Under the pieces are notes generated by a model. That model saw nothing but the letters and a program-made list of their open reading frames with translations, did no database searches and was not told where the DNA came from. DNA of 60,764 nt. Origin: Saprospiraceae bacterium. GTDB taxonomy: Bacteria > Bacteroidota > Bacteroidia > Chitinophagales > Saprospiraceae. Below are positions 40,308-48,934 of the stretch, piece after piece; positions within the stretch are counted from its first letter, which is position 1; every line of letters starts with the position of its first letter. The translations under genes were made by a program, and so were the position numbers. The stretch is from positions 1 to 60,764 of the forward strand of contig JADJNW010000029.1 in the NCBI GenBank assembly GCA_016714085.1, written 5' to 3'.

Positions 40308-40730
40308 TTAAGCGAAAACTTCGACGCCGGCAAAATGAAAAGCGCCTTCAATGGCTGCATTCTCATCAGAATCAGAGCCATGTACAGCATTTTCGCCGAT
40401 ATTTTTAGCATAAAGTGCTCGGATTGTGCCTGGTTCTGCTTTTGATGGGTCGGTTGCGCCAATCAATTTGCGGAAATCTTCTACTGCGTTGTCCTTTTCT
40501 AAAATAGCGGCTACAATTGGGCCAGAGGACATGAATTCTACCAATTCGCCATAGAAAGGACGTTCTTTGTGCACCGCATAAAATTCTCCTGCTTTCTCGT
40601 TGGACAATTGGGTCAATTTCATTGCGACAATGCGGAAGCCTCCTTCATTTATTTTTGCCAAAATGGCGCCGATATGACCAGCTTTCACGGCATCAGGTTT
40701 GATCATTGTAAATGTTCTGTTATCAGCCAT
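40308..40730 (-). CDS. ndk: nucleoside diphosphate kinase
   Basis: Balances NTP pools by transferring phosphate from ATP to NDPs through a phospho-His. With the ATG at 40730 it has the usual 140 residues. FTMIKPDAV, GFRIVAMKLTQL and the active-site NAVHGSDSDENA (His near 116) are intact. An open frame continues upstream but has no family sequence. Promoter TAGTTTTG on the minus strand at 40789-40782. It is divergent from the DHH phosphoesterase gene. Confidence 0.97.
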   Translation of the reverse strand: MADNRTFTMIKPDAVKAGHIGAILAKINEGGFRIVAMKLTQLSNEKAGEFYAVHKERPFYGELVEFMSSGPIVAAILEKDNAVEDFRKLIGATDPSKAEPGTIRALYAKNIGENAVHGSDSDENAAIEGAFHFAGVEVFA

Positions 40731-40781
40731 TTTTCTACTGTATTTTTGATTTTCAGAAACAAGGATTTTCAAAAAGCAGCG

Positions 40782-40789
40782 CAAAACTA
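40782..40789 (-). promoter_or_regulatory. -7 promoter element of ndk
   Basis: TAGTTTTG on the minus strand fits TAnnTTTG exactly, about 50 nt before the ATG. The -33 part is weak. Confidence 0.5.
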
Positions 40790-40892
40790 AGTAAACCGAG
40801 TTAAAACCTGCTAAACCGGAGAGATAAATTTTGGTTAATTTCCTATTTTTTGTCAACTTCGCATCTTGATTTTTCAGGCGATCAAATAAACA

Positions 40893-41897
40893 ATGGAGTA
40901 CCTGCACGAGATTAAAGCAATACTGGCAACTCCGAAGGACATAGTCATAACCACACACCGGAATCCGGATGGCGATGCGATTGGTTCTTCTCTTGCGCTG
41001 TATTACTATTTAAATAGAATGGGGCATACCGTCAGGGTAATTTCCCCTTCCGAATATCCAGAGTTTTTGGAATGGATGCCAGGTGTGAAGGATATTATTA
41101 TTTTTGACACCGATATGGAGTTATCAAAAAAATATGTTGAACAAGCAGATATTATTTTTTTTCTGGATTTCAATGCTTTGGACAGAATTGACAAACTTGG
41201 AGAGTTGATAGCCCCGGTATCTTGTACTAAAATAATGATTGATCATCATTTGTACCCGGAGCCTTGTGCAGAATATTTGATTTCGGATACCATGGCCAGT
41301 TCGACCAGCGAGTTAATTTTTGATTTTATTGATCGCTTGGGCGACAAACAAAAAATTGATTCCATTATTGCGGAAAGCATTTTTACTGGTATTTTGACCG
41401 ATACAGGTTCTTTCAAATATAGCACCTCGCCTAAACTGTTTCGCATTGTAGCGGAATTGATTGAAATGGGCGTGGATGATTATAAATTGCAAGACCTGAT
41501 ATTCAATAGTTTGCACGAAAAACATTTACAACTTTTGGGGCATTGTTTGAATCGTAGAATGGAAATTTTGGAGGAATATAATACTGGTATCATCTGGTTA
41601 TCAAAAGAAGATTATGCTCGATTTGATATTCAACGAGGTGATACAGAGGGAATTGTGAATTATTTGCTCATGCTCAAAAATGTAAAATTAGCAGCTTTTA
41701 TTACAGAACAACCCACTATTGTAAAAATATCGCTCCGCTCAAAGGGAGATTTTTCGGTACAAGAAATTGCGCGTAAGCATTTTAAAGGCGGAGGGCACAA
41801 AAATGCTGCCGGGGGCTATTCGTTTCAAAGCCTAAAGGCTGTTGTCAGAAAGTTTAAAGAATTATTACCGGAATACAAGGATAAATTATTGAACTAA
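40893..41897 (+). CDS. DHH family phosphoesterase (NrnA-like)
   Basis: 334 residues with DHH and DHHA1 domains. Metal ligands are in ITTHRNPDGDAIGSSLAL, FFLDFNALDR, MIDHHLYPEP and GILTDTGSF; the DHHA1 part ends with GGGHKNAAGGYSF, which holds the RNA substrate. NrnA-like enzymes degrade short oligoribonucleotides and pAp in the cytosol. The exact substrate is a family-level guess. The frame ends just before the FKBP gene, 31 nt ahead, so these may be co-transcribed. Confidence 0.9.
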   Translation: MEYLHEIKAILATPKDIVITTHRNPDGDAIGSSLALYYYLNRMGHTVRVISPSEYPEFLEWMPGVKDIIIFDTDMELSKKYVEQADIIFFLDFNALDRIDKLGELIAPVSCTKIMIDHHLYPEPCAEYLISDTMASSTSELIFDFIDRLGDKQKIDSIIAESIFTGILTDTGSFKYSTSPKLFRIVAELIEMGVDDYKLQDLIFNSLHEKHLQLLGHCLNRRMEILEEYNTGIIWLSKEDYARFDIQRGDTEGIVNYLLMLKNVKLAAFITEQPTIVKISLRSKGDFSVQEIARKHFKGGGHKNAAGGYSFQSLKAVVRKFKELLPEYKDKLLN

Positions 41898-41928
41898 TTT
41901 GGCACAAATTATTAATAAACAACTTTTT

Positions 41929-42828
41929 ATGAAAATTAAATTTATTGCTTTTGTAGCTCTAACCGTTCTTCTGCTGCAAGGATGCAAAAAAGGAGAAGAA
42001 AGAGTAACGCCGAGCGGCTATAAATATATCGTGCATACCAACGTTGGCGGTGCAAAACCACAGCCAGGGGAGTACGTTTACTTCCACGCGCAAATGCGTA
42101 ATGCCGATTCGGTGGTGTATTCAAGTCGTACAATGGCTCAAGCACCTTTTCTACAAATGCCTACCAGCTTTGAAAAGGAGTTGAACAGCAATCGCCCGGC
42201 CTCACCGATTGAGGAGGTACTTCGTGATTTGGCGGTTGGCGATAGCGCAACGGTGATTATCAGAATAGATACACTTCCTAACAAGCCTCCGGGATTTGAG
42301 AATGTAAAGGAAATGTTTTATGATGTAGTAAGTATCCAAATTAAGGATGCTGAAACATTTCAAAAAGACGTTTCTATCGAAAGAGAAAATGAACGTATCA
42401 GACGAGAATCTGCACAGAAAAGAGAGCCAGAGGTAGCTGTTCAGTTGTTGGGCATTCTTGATCAATACAAAGCCGGGCAATTAGGCAATAAGCTAAAAAC
42501 AACCAGCTCGGGCTTGAAATATATGGTTTTGGAAGAAGGAGCTGGCCCAAAAATACAAAAAGGCAATATGGTTGGTGTCCATTATTATGGTATTTTGCTT
42601 GATGGCACTATGTTTGACAATTCCTTTAACCGAGGCTCGCCTTATGTGTTCCCCTTGGGTCAAGGTAGTGTTATCGGTGGTTGGGATGAAGGCATTGCGC
42701 TTTTAAAAGAAGGAGATAAAGCGGTGTTGTTTATTCCTTCCCAACTAGGTTACGGTGATGAAGGTTCTGGCGCTATTCCGCCGGGCGCAGAGTTAGTATT
42801 TTATGTAGAACCTGGCAAACCGAACTAA
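41929..42828 (+). CDS. FKBP-type peptidyl-prolyl isomerase lipoprotein with two FKBP-like domains
   Basis: 299 residues from the ATG at 41929, giving a lipobox leader (FVALTVLLLQGC). Residues about 25-145 form a first, degenerate FKBP-like domain; residues about 195-299 form a canonical one with VGVHYYGILLDGTMFDNSF, FPLGQGSVIGGWDEGIALL and IPSQLGYGDEGSGAIPPGAE. It helps proteins fold in the periplasm. A longer frame (TTG at 41899) lacks a signal peptide. Divergent from none; follows the DHH gene. Confidence 0.92.
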   Translation: MKIKFIAFVALTVLLLQGCKKGEERVTPSGYKYIVHTNVGGAKPQPGEYVYFHAQMRNADSVVYSSRTMAQAPFLQMPTSFEKELNSNRPASPIEEVLRDLAVGDSATVIIRIDTLPNKPPGFENVKEMFYDVVSIQIKDAETFQKDVSIERENERIRRESAQKREPEVAVQLLGILDQYKAGQLGNKLKTTSSGLKYMVLEEGAGPKIQKGNMVGVHYYGILLDGTMFDNSFNRGSPYVFPLGQGSVIGGWDEGIALLKEGDKAVLFIPSQLGYGDEGSGAIPPGAELVFYVEPGKPN

Positions 42829-42849
42829 TTTTCTGACTTGCTGTTGTAT

Positions 42850-42892
42850 ATTGGAATGATAATTTTAATGGCATTATCATTCCAATATTTTT
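42850..42892 (+). terminator. intrinsic terminator
   Basis: ATTGGAATGATAAT (42850-42863) pairs perfectly with ATTATCATTCCAAT (42873-42886), followed by ATTTTTT. It ends the FKBP transcript 24 nt before the prfB start. Confidence 0.85.
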
Positions 42893-42915
42893 TATAATAT
42901 TATATCTTTATTAAA

Positions 42916-44011
42916 ATGACTATCGAACAACTTAAAAGTCTGAGAGACAGACTCGCCTCGTTAAGGAGGTATCTTTGACGTCGATCAAAGATTAATTCAA
43001 ATCGAAGAAAAAGAACAACTCTCATTAAATCCTGATTTTTGGAATGATCCAAAAAATGCGCAGAGCGTATTAAAAGAAATCAAAAGCCATAAAAATTGGG
43101 TAAGGCAGTATAATCAAGTCGCTCAGCATGTAGATGATGCCGAGGTGTTGCTCGAATTTTTCAAAGAAGGTGAAGTAAGCGAAGAGGAAGTGGATGCCAA
43201 ATATGCCGAAGCTATTGCTGCGGTTGATGATTTGGAATTCCATTCTACATTGAATCAACCGGAAGACGAGCTCGGCTGCATCCTCGAAATTAATGCTGGG
43301 GCTGGCGGCACCGAAGCTTGCGATTGGGCGGAAATGCTCTATCGGATGTATTTGATGTGGGCAGAACGCAGTAGATTCAAAATCAGTGAGTTATATCGAC
43401 AAGACGGTGATGTGGCAGGCATCAAAAGTGTTTCTTTGGAAATCGCGGGGGACTTTGCTTATGGAATGCTCAAAGGCGAAAATGGCGTGCATCGCTTGGT
43501 TCGCGTGAGTCCCTACAATTCGCAAGGTAAACGCATGACTTCTTTTGCTTCGGTGTTTGTGCATCCTTTGATTGATGAGCGTATCGAAGTAGAGATTAAT
43601 ACAGCTGATTTGGAATGGGATACCTTCCGGGCGAGCGGCGCGGGCGGTCAGCACGTCAACAAAACCGAGTCAGCAGTGCGAGTTCGGCACTTGCCTTCGG
43701 GCGTGGTGGTAGAATGTCAACAGGAGCGTTCTCAGATTCAAAACCGCGAGAAAGCCATGCAAATGTTGAAATCTCGTTTGTACGAACTCGAATTAGAAAA
43801 GCAACGCGCTGAAAAAGAAAAGGTAGAATCCACCAAAATGAAGAATGAGTGGGGTTCGCAGATTCGAAGTTATGTCTTAGACGATCGCCGTGTGAAAGAT
43901 CATCGCACAGGCTACCAAACCAGCCAAACCGATGCGGTACTCGACGGAGATATTGACGAATTTTTAAAAGCCTTCCTGATGCACCACGAGGATGTAGAAT
44001 ATCAGGAGTAG
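42916..44011 (+). CDS. prfB: peptide chain release factor 2 with programmed +1 frameshift
   Basis: RF2 ends translation at UGA and UAA. Zero frame from the ATG at 42916 reads 20 codons and hits TGA at 42976-42978. The slippery context is AAGGAGGTATCTTTGAC, with an internal Shine-Dalgarno (AAGGAGG) and CTT-TGA-C as in Escherichia coli. A +1 shift continues with GAC at 42977 to 44011, giving 364 residues. GGQ is at residues 243-245 (SGAGGQHVNKTES). The stop-codon tripeptide is SPY at 198-200, where E. coli RF2 has SPF. Low RF2 lets the TGA pause favour the shift, so the gene regulates itself. The frameshift is normal for the family, not damage. Confidence 0.97.
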
Positions 44012-44093
44012 GTTTAAAGTTTTGAAGTTCGGTGGTTTAGAGATTTTAGGTTTGATGAATTCAATTTCTTGATTTTAAATATTTAATTAATCT

Positions 44094-44402
44094 CTATTTA
44101 ACTTCATCTCTAATCCATTGCTCGTAAGCATTATTCGCTTCCACTTCTATTTTCATGATACAAGGCACATCATAAGGGTGTATTTTTTCAACCTCGAATT
44201 TTACTTTTTCCCAATTTTCCAATGTCGTTTTTACAATAGAAACCCATTCTCCTTCGTATTGAATCTGGCCCTGCCACCAGTAAGCGCTATTAATGGGAAA
44301 GATATTGGCACAAGCGACTAATTTTTGTTGCAATAAATGATCGCTGACTCTTTTGGCTTCGGCTTCGCTGCTGTGGGTGATATAAATAACGATAAAACTC
44401 AT
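44094..44402 (-). CDS. cutA: CutA1 divalent-cation tolerance protein
   Basis: 102 residues from the ATG at 44402; an upstream ATG at 44423 gives 7 more residues that the family lacks. IVIYITHSSEAEAKRVSDHL, KLVACANIFPINSAYWWQG and the HPYDVPCIM motif are typical. CutA1 forms trimers in the cytosol; its role in copper tolerance is based on E. coli and not proven here. Confidence 0.92.
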   Translation of the reverse strand: MSFIVIYITHSSEAEAKRVSDHLLQQKLVACANIFPINSAYWWQGQIQYEGEWVSIVKTTLENWEKVKFEVEKIHPYDVPCIMKIEVEANNAYEQWIRDEVK

Positions 44403-44472
44403 ATCTATCTTGTTTGTTGTCAATTATTTATTGATAATTTGATAAATGACAATTTAACCTAAATTTACAAAA

Positions 44473-45336
44473 ATGCCAGAAGCTTGGTTCAAAAGAATTT
44501 TTCTGATGTTGCAAATAGCTACGGTGGCGGTATTTTTAGGAAGAGCTTGGCAGCACATTTATTGGGACGCGCCGTATAGAACTTTGCTTTGGGATGAAAA
44601 CTGGATGAAGCCAATATTGACGAGGCTTTTCGGTGTTTCCTGGGAGGAATATGTCAGTAATTCGGATCAAACTATTCAAAGTATAATAATAAGCGTTGGT
44701 TGTTTTTACATTCTTTGCGCTTTAGCGACAAATTTTATTCAAAAATTAAAAAATATAGCGGTTATTATACTTTCGTTGGGTGGATTAAGCTTGATTGTAT
44801 TAGCGGCATTATATTGTAAAGAGCGATTTTTTCATATTGGGCAATTTTTTGAATACACCTTGCAATGGAGTAGTCCATTTTTTTTGATTTTACTTTTTCA
44901 TAAGCAAAATGTAATACCGAATATCATATTATTAATGAAAGTGGTTATTGCTTTGACTTTTATATGTCATGGGTTATATGCTGTTGGCTATTATCCACGT
45001 CCAGGCGGATTTATGGATATGACAATGAATATTTTACGTATTAATGATAACCAAGCTGTTATTTTTTTAAAAGCGGCAGGTATTCTTGATTTTATTGCTG
45101 GTGTATTATTATTTTTCCCGAAAAAGATAAGTATTATAGCCTTATTATATTGTATTACATGGGGCTTCTTTACATCAATAGCGCGCGTTTGGGCACATTT
45201 TTATCCGGAATTTTTATCCAATTTTTTATTACAATGGCCGCATGAAAGTCTTTATCGCTTTCCACACTTCCTAATTCCGCTGGCTGTACTGGCTTGGCAA
45301 ATGACTTTATATCGCCAGCACCTCCGCGAGTTTTAA
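44473..45336 (+). CDS. multi-pass membrane protein, DoxX-like features
   Basis: 287 residues, about seven hydrophobic helices. The segment IALTFICHGLYAVGYYPRPG and later ILDFIAGVLLFFP resembles the helical core of DoxX-type proteins, but the overall match is weak. Function unknown. The 3' end overlaps the convergent pfkA gene by 30 nt. Confidence 0.7.
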   Translation: MPEAWFKRIFLMLQIATVAVFLGRAWQHIYWDAPYRTLLWDENWMKPILTRLFGVSWEEYVSNSDQTIQSIIISVGCFYILCALATNFIQKLKNIAVIILSLGGLSLIVLAALYCKERFFHIGQFFEYTLQWSSPFFLILLFHKQNVIPNIILLMKVVIALTFICHGLYAVGYYPRPGGFMDMTMNILRINDNQAVIFLKAAGILDFIAGVLLFFPKKISIIALLYCITWGFFTSIARVWAHFYPEFLSNFLLQWPHESLYRFPHFLIPLAVLAWQMTLYRQHLREF

Positions 45337-46290
45337 CAGGTCTTCATTCAAATTTTTAGGTTTGCTAATCGTTTCTTCCAGCGGTGTATAAACAATTTTA
45401 TCATTAACGATGCCAGCCATTACATTTTTTTGCCCAAGTAATAAACCATTTACAGCAGCATAACCGAGGCGACTCGCCAATAAACGGTCTGCTCCCGTGG
45501 GAGCGCCGCCGCGTTGCAAGTGACCAATGATGGTAACTTTGGTATCATAATAACTGAAACGTTCCTTCACCATATCAGCAATTTCATTGGCACTGCCTAA
45601 TTTATTACCTTCAGCTACAATAACCAAACTAAATAACTTTTGTCGTTTTGCGCCCTTTTTTAAAGTTTCAATCAAACGCTCTAAAGAATTCTCAACTTCG
45701 GGGATGAGCACATTTTCTGCACCGCTGCCAATGCCTGTATTTAAAGCGATAAAGCCAGCATGACGGCCCATTACTTCTACAAAAAATAAGCGATTATGAG
45801 AATCGGCAGTATCTCTGATTTTATCAACTGCCTCAATCGCTGTATTTACAGCTGTATCAAATCCGATGGTATTATCTGTGCCGAATAAATCATTATCAAT
45901 CGTGCCGGGAATGCCGATAAAAGGGATATTATATTCTTTAGAAAAAATATTAGCACCAGTAAATGTACCATCGCCACCGATAGCAATACAAGCATCGATA
46001 TCATAAGCAATTAATGATTCGTAAGCGGAGCGCCGTCCTTCGGGTGTGCGGAAACGCTCGCTGCGGGCAGTGCGCAAAATGGTGCCTCCTCGATGAATAA
46101 TATTGCCGACATCGCGTGGTTCCAGGCGTTTTAAATTGCCATCAATCATGCCCTCATAGCCACGTTGAATGCCGTAAACGTGTAGATTATTATATGAGGC
46201 TGTGCGGACTACCGCTCGTAAGGCAGCATTCATACCAGGTGCATCGCCACCCGATGTAAAAACAGCTATCCGCTTTATATCCTTGCTCAT
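45307..46290 (-). CDS. pfkA: ATP-dependent 6-phosphofructokinase
   Basis: 327 residues; phosphorylates fructose 6-phosphate, the committed glycolytic step. FTSGGDAPGMNAALRA, IGGDGTFTGA, PGTIDNDLFGTDNTIG (Asp catalytic base), EVMGRHAGFIAL, GHLQRGGAPTGADRLLA. Gly in GGDGT and in GTIDND point to ATP rather than pyrophosphate as donor. It overlaps the convergent membrane gene. It and the next kinase-like gene are in the same direction with a 16-nt gap. Confidence 0.96.
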   Translation of the reverse strand: MSKDIKRIAVFTSGGDAPGMNAALRAVVRTASYNNLHVYGIQRGYEGMIDGNLKRLEPRDVGNIIHRGGTILRTARSERFRTPEGRRSAYESLIAYDIDACIAIGGDGTFTGANIFSKEYNIPFIGIPGTIDNDLFGTDNTIGFDTAVNTAIEAVDKIRDTADSHNRLFFVEVMGRHAGFIALNTGIGSGAENVLIPEVENSLERLIETLKKGAKRQKLFSLVIVAEGNKLGSANEIADMVKERFSYYDTKVTIIGHLQRGGAPTGADRLLASRLGYAAVNGLLLGQKNVMAGIVNDKIVYTPLEETISKPKNLNEDLLKLAEVLAI

Positions 46291-46306
46291 AATTGTATTA
46301 TCGAAT

Positions 46307-47164
46307 TTAATTTACCAATGTCGAAGAGGATGAGGTATGAAAAGTAGCTAAATTGTCAATCGGTTTTTGAATAAAAATGCCGGGCCTCATTGCGCGTTCT
46401 TCCAATACAACGCTGATCACTTCCTGGAAATGAAATGCCACCGAACCAATAAAATGAACGGGCAAAGAAATATGATTTTTATACTTCCGAACGTGGCGAT
46501 CGATAAATTCTTCAAAAGATGTATATAATAATTTTTGAATAAAAGGATGATTGCGATGCTCCGCAAAAAAAGGCACAAATGAAGCCAGATAAACATTGGA
46601 AGGCTCTTTGCCATAAACTTTATCCAGGATTGCAGATTTTCCTCCGGGGTTGAATTTATCAAATAATTCCTGCAAATCATGTGGCAATTCTCTATAGAAA
46701 TAAGCTCGAATCAATTTCTTTCCCAAAAAAGTACCGCTTCCTTCGTCGCCCAGCAGATAGCCAAGATTGGTTACATTATCGATTACTTCATCGCCATCGT
46801 ACAAGCAAGAATTAGAACCGGTGCCTAAAATACATACAATTCCTGCATCTCGGCCCGCGGCTGCTCTTGCTGCACCGAGCAAATCATGATCTACCAGAAT
46901 TTCAGCTCTTGTAAAAATTCTACTCAAAGCACTTTTGACAACCCCTTTGCGTCGGGCGTCCCAGCCACCTGCACAATAAAAGAAAACTTGCAGCACTTGA
47001 TCCAGGTAGGGTTTATTGTCAAACGCTTTGCTCACTTCTGTGTATATATACTCCTCAGAATGGAATACAGGATTGAATCCCATCGTGCTAACGCTATGGG
47101 TTTCCTGGTCGCCAATGATGCGCCAGTCTGCTTTAGAGGAACCACTATCTACTACAATCATCAT
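46307..47164 (-). CDS. BadF/BadG/BcrA/BcrD-type ATPase, N-acetylglucosamine kinase-like
   Basis: 285 residues from the ATG at 47164 (MMIVVDSGSSKADW); the open frame starts 54 nt earlier. The ASKHA fold is marked by VVDSGSSKADWRII (phosphate 1), GIVCILGTGSNSCLYDGDEV (phosphate 2) and LLGDEGSGTFLGKKL. It probably phosphorylates GlcNAc or another amino sugar, which fits recycling of cell wall with the neighbouring glucosaminidase. The substrate is not proven. Confidence 0.85.
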   Translation of the reverse strand: MMIVVDSGSSKADWRIIGDQETHSVSTMGFNPVFHSEEYIYTEVSKAFDNKPYLDQVLQVFFYCAGGWDARRKGVVKSALSRIFTRAEILVDHDLLGAARAAAGRDAGIVCILGTGSNSCLYDGDEVIDNVTNLGYLLGDEGSGTFLGKKLIRAYFYRELPHDLQELFDKFNPGGKSAILDKVYGKEPSNVYLASFVPFFAEHRNHPFIQKLLYTSFEEFIDRHVRKYKNHISLPVHFIGSVAFHFQEVISVVLEERAMRPGIFIQKPIDNLATFHTSSSSTLVN

Positions 47165-47367
47165 AACTTCAAGGAATTGGAGATGCAAAAGTAGTGTATT
47201 TTTTACACTAAGTTTCAAGATCGGAGCTAAAAATACAGACTTCTTTCATAGCAAAAAAGCATTCGGCTCTACAAAATCATTTTAATAAACTTTTTGTTTT
47301 AAAATATTTGGAATAAAAACATTTTTGTTTTAGATTTGCTTCCACATTTCCAACAAAAAGTATTGTT

Positions 47368-48222
47368 ATGCAAACCGAAATTTTACACCGCCCATATTTA
47401 TCACAAAGTGCTTATTATCAAGCACAAAGCAAGCCCGGAATTCTCCAGCGCTATTGGTTTCAGGTGCTCATCATGGGCTTAGGGCTTTATATTTTATTTA
47501 ATAAAGATATTAGTATTGAGGTGGGTTTGAGTAGTGGAGGAATTTTGCTTGCCGATGCGGGCGCAGCTACCATTCAAAATGTGGTAGAACAAGAAGCAGT
47601 AGCGCTGCCCACTTCCTATCAAGAAAACAAGCCAACGAATGTGTCGGCTTTACCTCATCAGCATACACAAGAGAAGAAGATTCCAGTTGCCAATACAATG
47701 GCAAACCTGACGCCTATTCTTAGCCCTACTTATGCCAAGCGCAAAGGCATCCCACAAGTAGTGGTGGATCAAAAACTGGCGGTTTGCAAAGCTTATATAA
47801 AGCGCAATGCTGCTACTGCGATTCAGGAAATGCGACAATTTGGCATTCCTGCAAGCATCACTTTGGCACAAGGATTATTAGAATCTAATGCCGGCGAAAG
47901 TCGTTTGGCGATGGAATCAAATAATCATTTTGGTATCAAATGTCGCTCAAAATGTGCGGGTTGCACTTGTCGCAATTATTCAGATGATGATATATATGAT
48001 ATGTTTAGGGTATTCAATTCCGCATGGGAAAGTTATCGAGAACATTCAGAATTATTGAATGGCAGCCGTTATAGCCATTTGAAAAAGCATGGCAATAATT
48101 ATAAAAATTGGGCGTATGGCTTGAAAAAAGCAGGCTACGCTACTGACAAACGCTACGCCGAAAAGCTTATCCAGATTATAGAATTCCTGGATTTGCATAA
48201 ATACGACCGCGAAGCTGCATAA
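47368..48222 (+). CDS. membrane-anchored glucosaminidase-domain peptidoglycan hydrolase
   Basis: 284 residues. A short cytoplasmic N-terminus and one transmembrane helix near residues 31-46 (WFQVLIMGLGLYILF). The C-terminal catalytic domain begins near residue 150: FGIPASITLAQGLLESNAG (catalytic Glu), SNNHFGIKCRSKCAGCTCRN and a final LKKAGYATDKRYAEKLI. It cleaves between GlcNAc and MurNAc of peptidoglycan. The extra Cys between HFGIKC and RNY suggest a disulfide. Own terminator downstream. Confidence 0.9.
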   Translation: MQTEILHRPYLSQSAYYQAQSKPGILQRYWFQVLIMGLGLYILFNKDISIEVGLSSGGILLADAGAATIQNVVEQEAVALPTSYQENKPTNVSALPHQHTQEKKIPVANTMANLTPILSPTYAKRKGIPQVVVDQKLAVCKAYIKRNAATAIQEMRQFGIPASITLAQGLLESNAGESRLAMESNNHFGIKCRSKCAGCTCRNYSDDDIYDMFRVFNSAWESYREHSELLNGSRYSHLKKHGNNYKNWAYGLKKAGYATDKRYAEKLIQIIEFLDLHKYDREAA

Positions 48223-48272
48223 ATAAAAACTTCATTGATCTTTTTAAAATAGCATTTGTGATAGTCCTTACT

Positions 48273-48308
48273 CCGAGGTCGTTTTGCGGCTTCGGATTTT
48301 TTTTGTTT
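48273..48308 (+). terminator. intrinsic terminator
   Basis: CCGAGGTCG (48273-48281) pairs with CGGCTTCGG (48287-48295), nine pairs with two G-T, followed by ATTTTTTTTTGTTTTTG. It closes the glucosaminidase gene. Confidence 0.85.
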
Positions 48309-48373
48309 TTGATGACCTGCATTTCGTTGCAATTCTTTTGTAAATTTCCAGCTTTGCAGAATAAATCTATTTA

Positions 48374-48916
48374 ATGATGCTGGAAAAACTTGCTGCCACA
48401 ATCGATGGATTTAATGAAAGAGTAGGGCGAGGTGTTGCTTGGCTCAATACACTTTTAGTGCTGCTCGTGTGTTTTGAAGTCGCGCTGAGCATGTTCAATC
48501 GCTCTGCGAATTGGCTGACCGAATTGGAATGGCACGTCTTTGCGCTTATTTTTTTATTGGGAGCAGGCTACGCCTTTAAGCATGATCGGCACGTTCGGGT
48601 GGATTTGTTTTACACAAAATTTTCTCCCAAAGATAGGGCTTTGACAGACTTGATCGGGAACATTCTTTTTCTGATTCCCTGGTGCATCGCAGTTGCTTAT
48701 TTTTCTTTTTTTTATGCTGTTGAATCTTGGAAAATCAATGAAAGCTCGCCCGACCCAGGTGGCCTTCCTGCGCGGTATTTTATTAAATTTTCAATTGTTG
48801 TTGGAATGCTTTTATTGCTGTTACAAGCGATTTCAAGCACCCTCAAATCTTTATTGATTTACACTGGTAAAATGAAATCGGCATCGCATCCTGACGAAAT
48901 TCAAGAAAACCTATAA
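48374..48916 (+). CDS. TRAP transporter small permease (DctQ-type)
   Basis: 180 residues with four hydrophobic helices. FNRSANWLTELEWHVFALIF and KHDRHVRVDLFY are in the conserved positions of DctQ proteins. It forms the membrane part with DctM, driven by sodium. An adjacent ATG at 48377 may be the real start. The next gene begins 18 nt later. Confidence 0.92.
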   Translation: MMLEKLAATIDGFNERVGRGVAWLNTLLVLLVCFEVALSMFNRSANWLTELEWHVFALIFLLGAGYAFKHDRHVRVDLFYTKFSPKDRALTDLIGNILFLIPWCIAVAYFSFFYAVESWKINESSPDPGGLPARYFIKFSIVVGMLLLLLQAISSTLKSLLIYTGKMKSASHPDEIQENL

Positions 48917-48934
48917 AACGCCAAATTCCCGGTT

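Noticed and set aside
42973..42979. RF2 nonsense mutation
   Set aside because: CTT-TGA-C after AAGGAGG is the known programmed +1 site, not damage.
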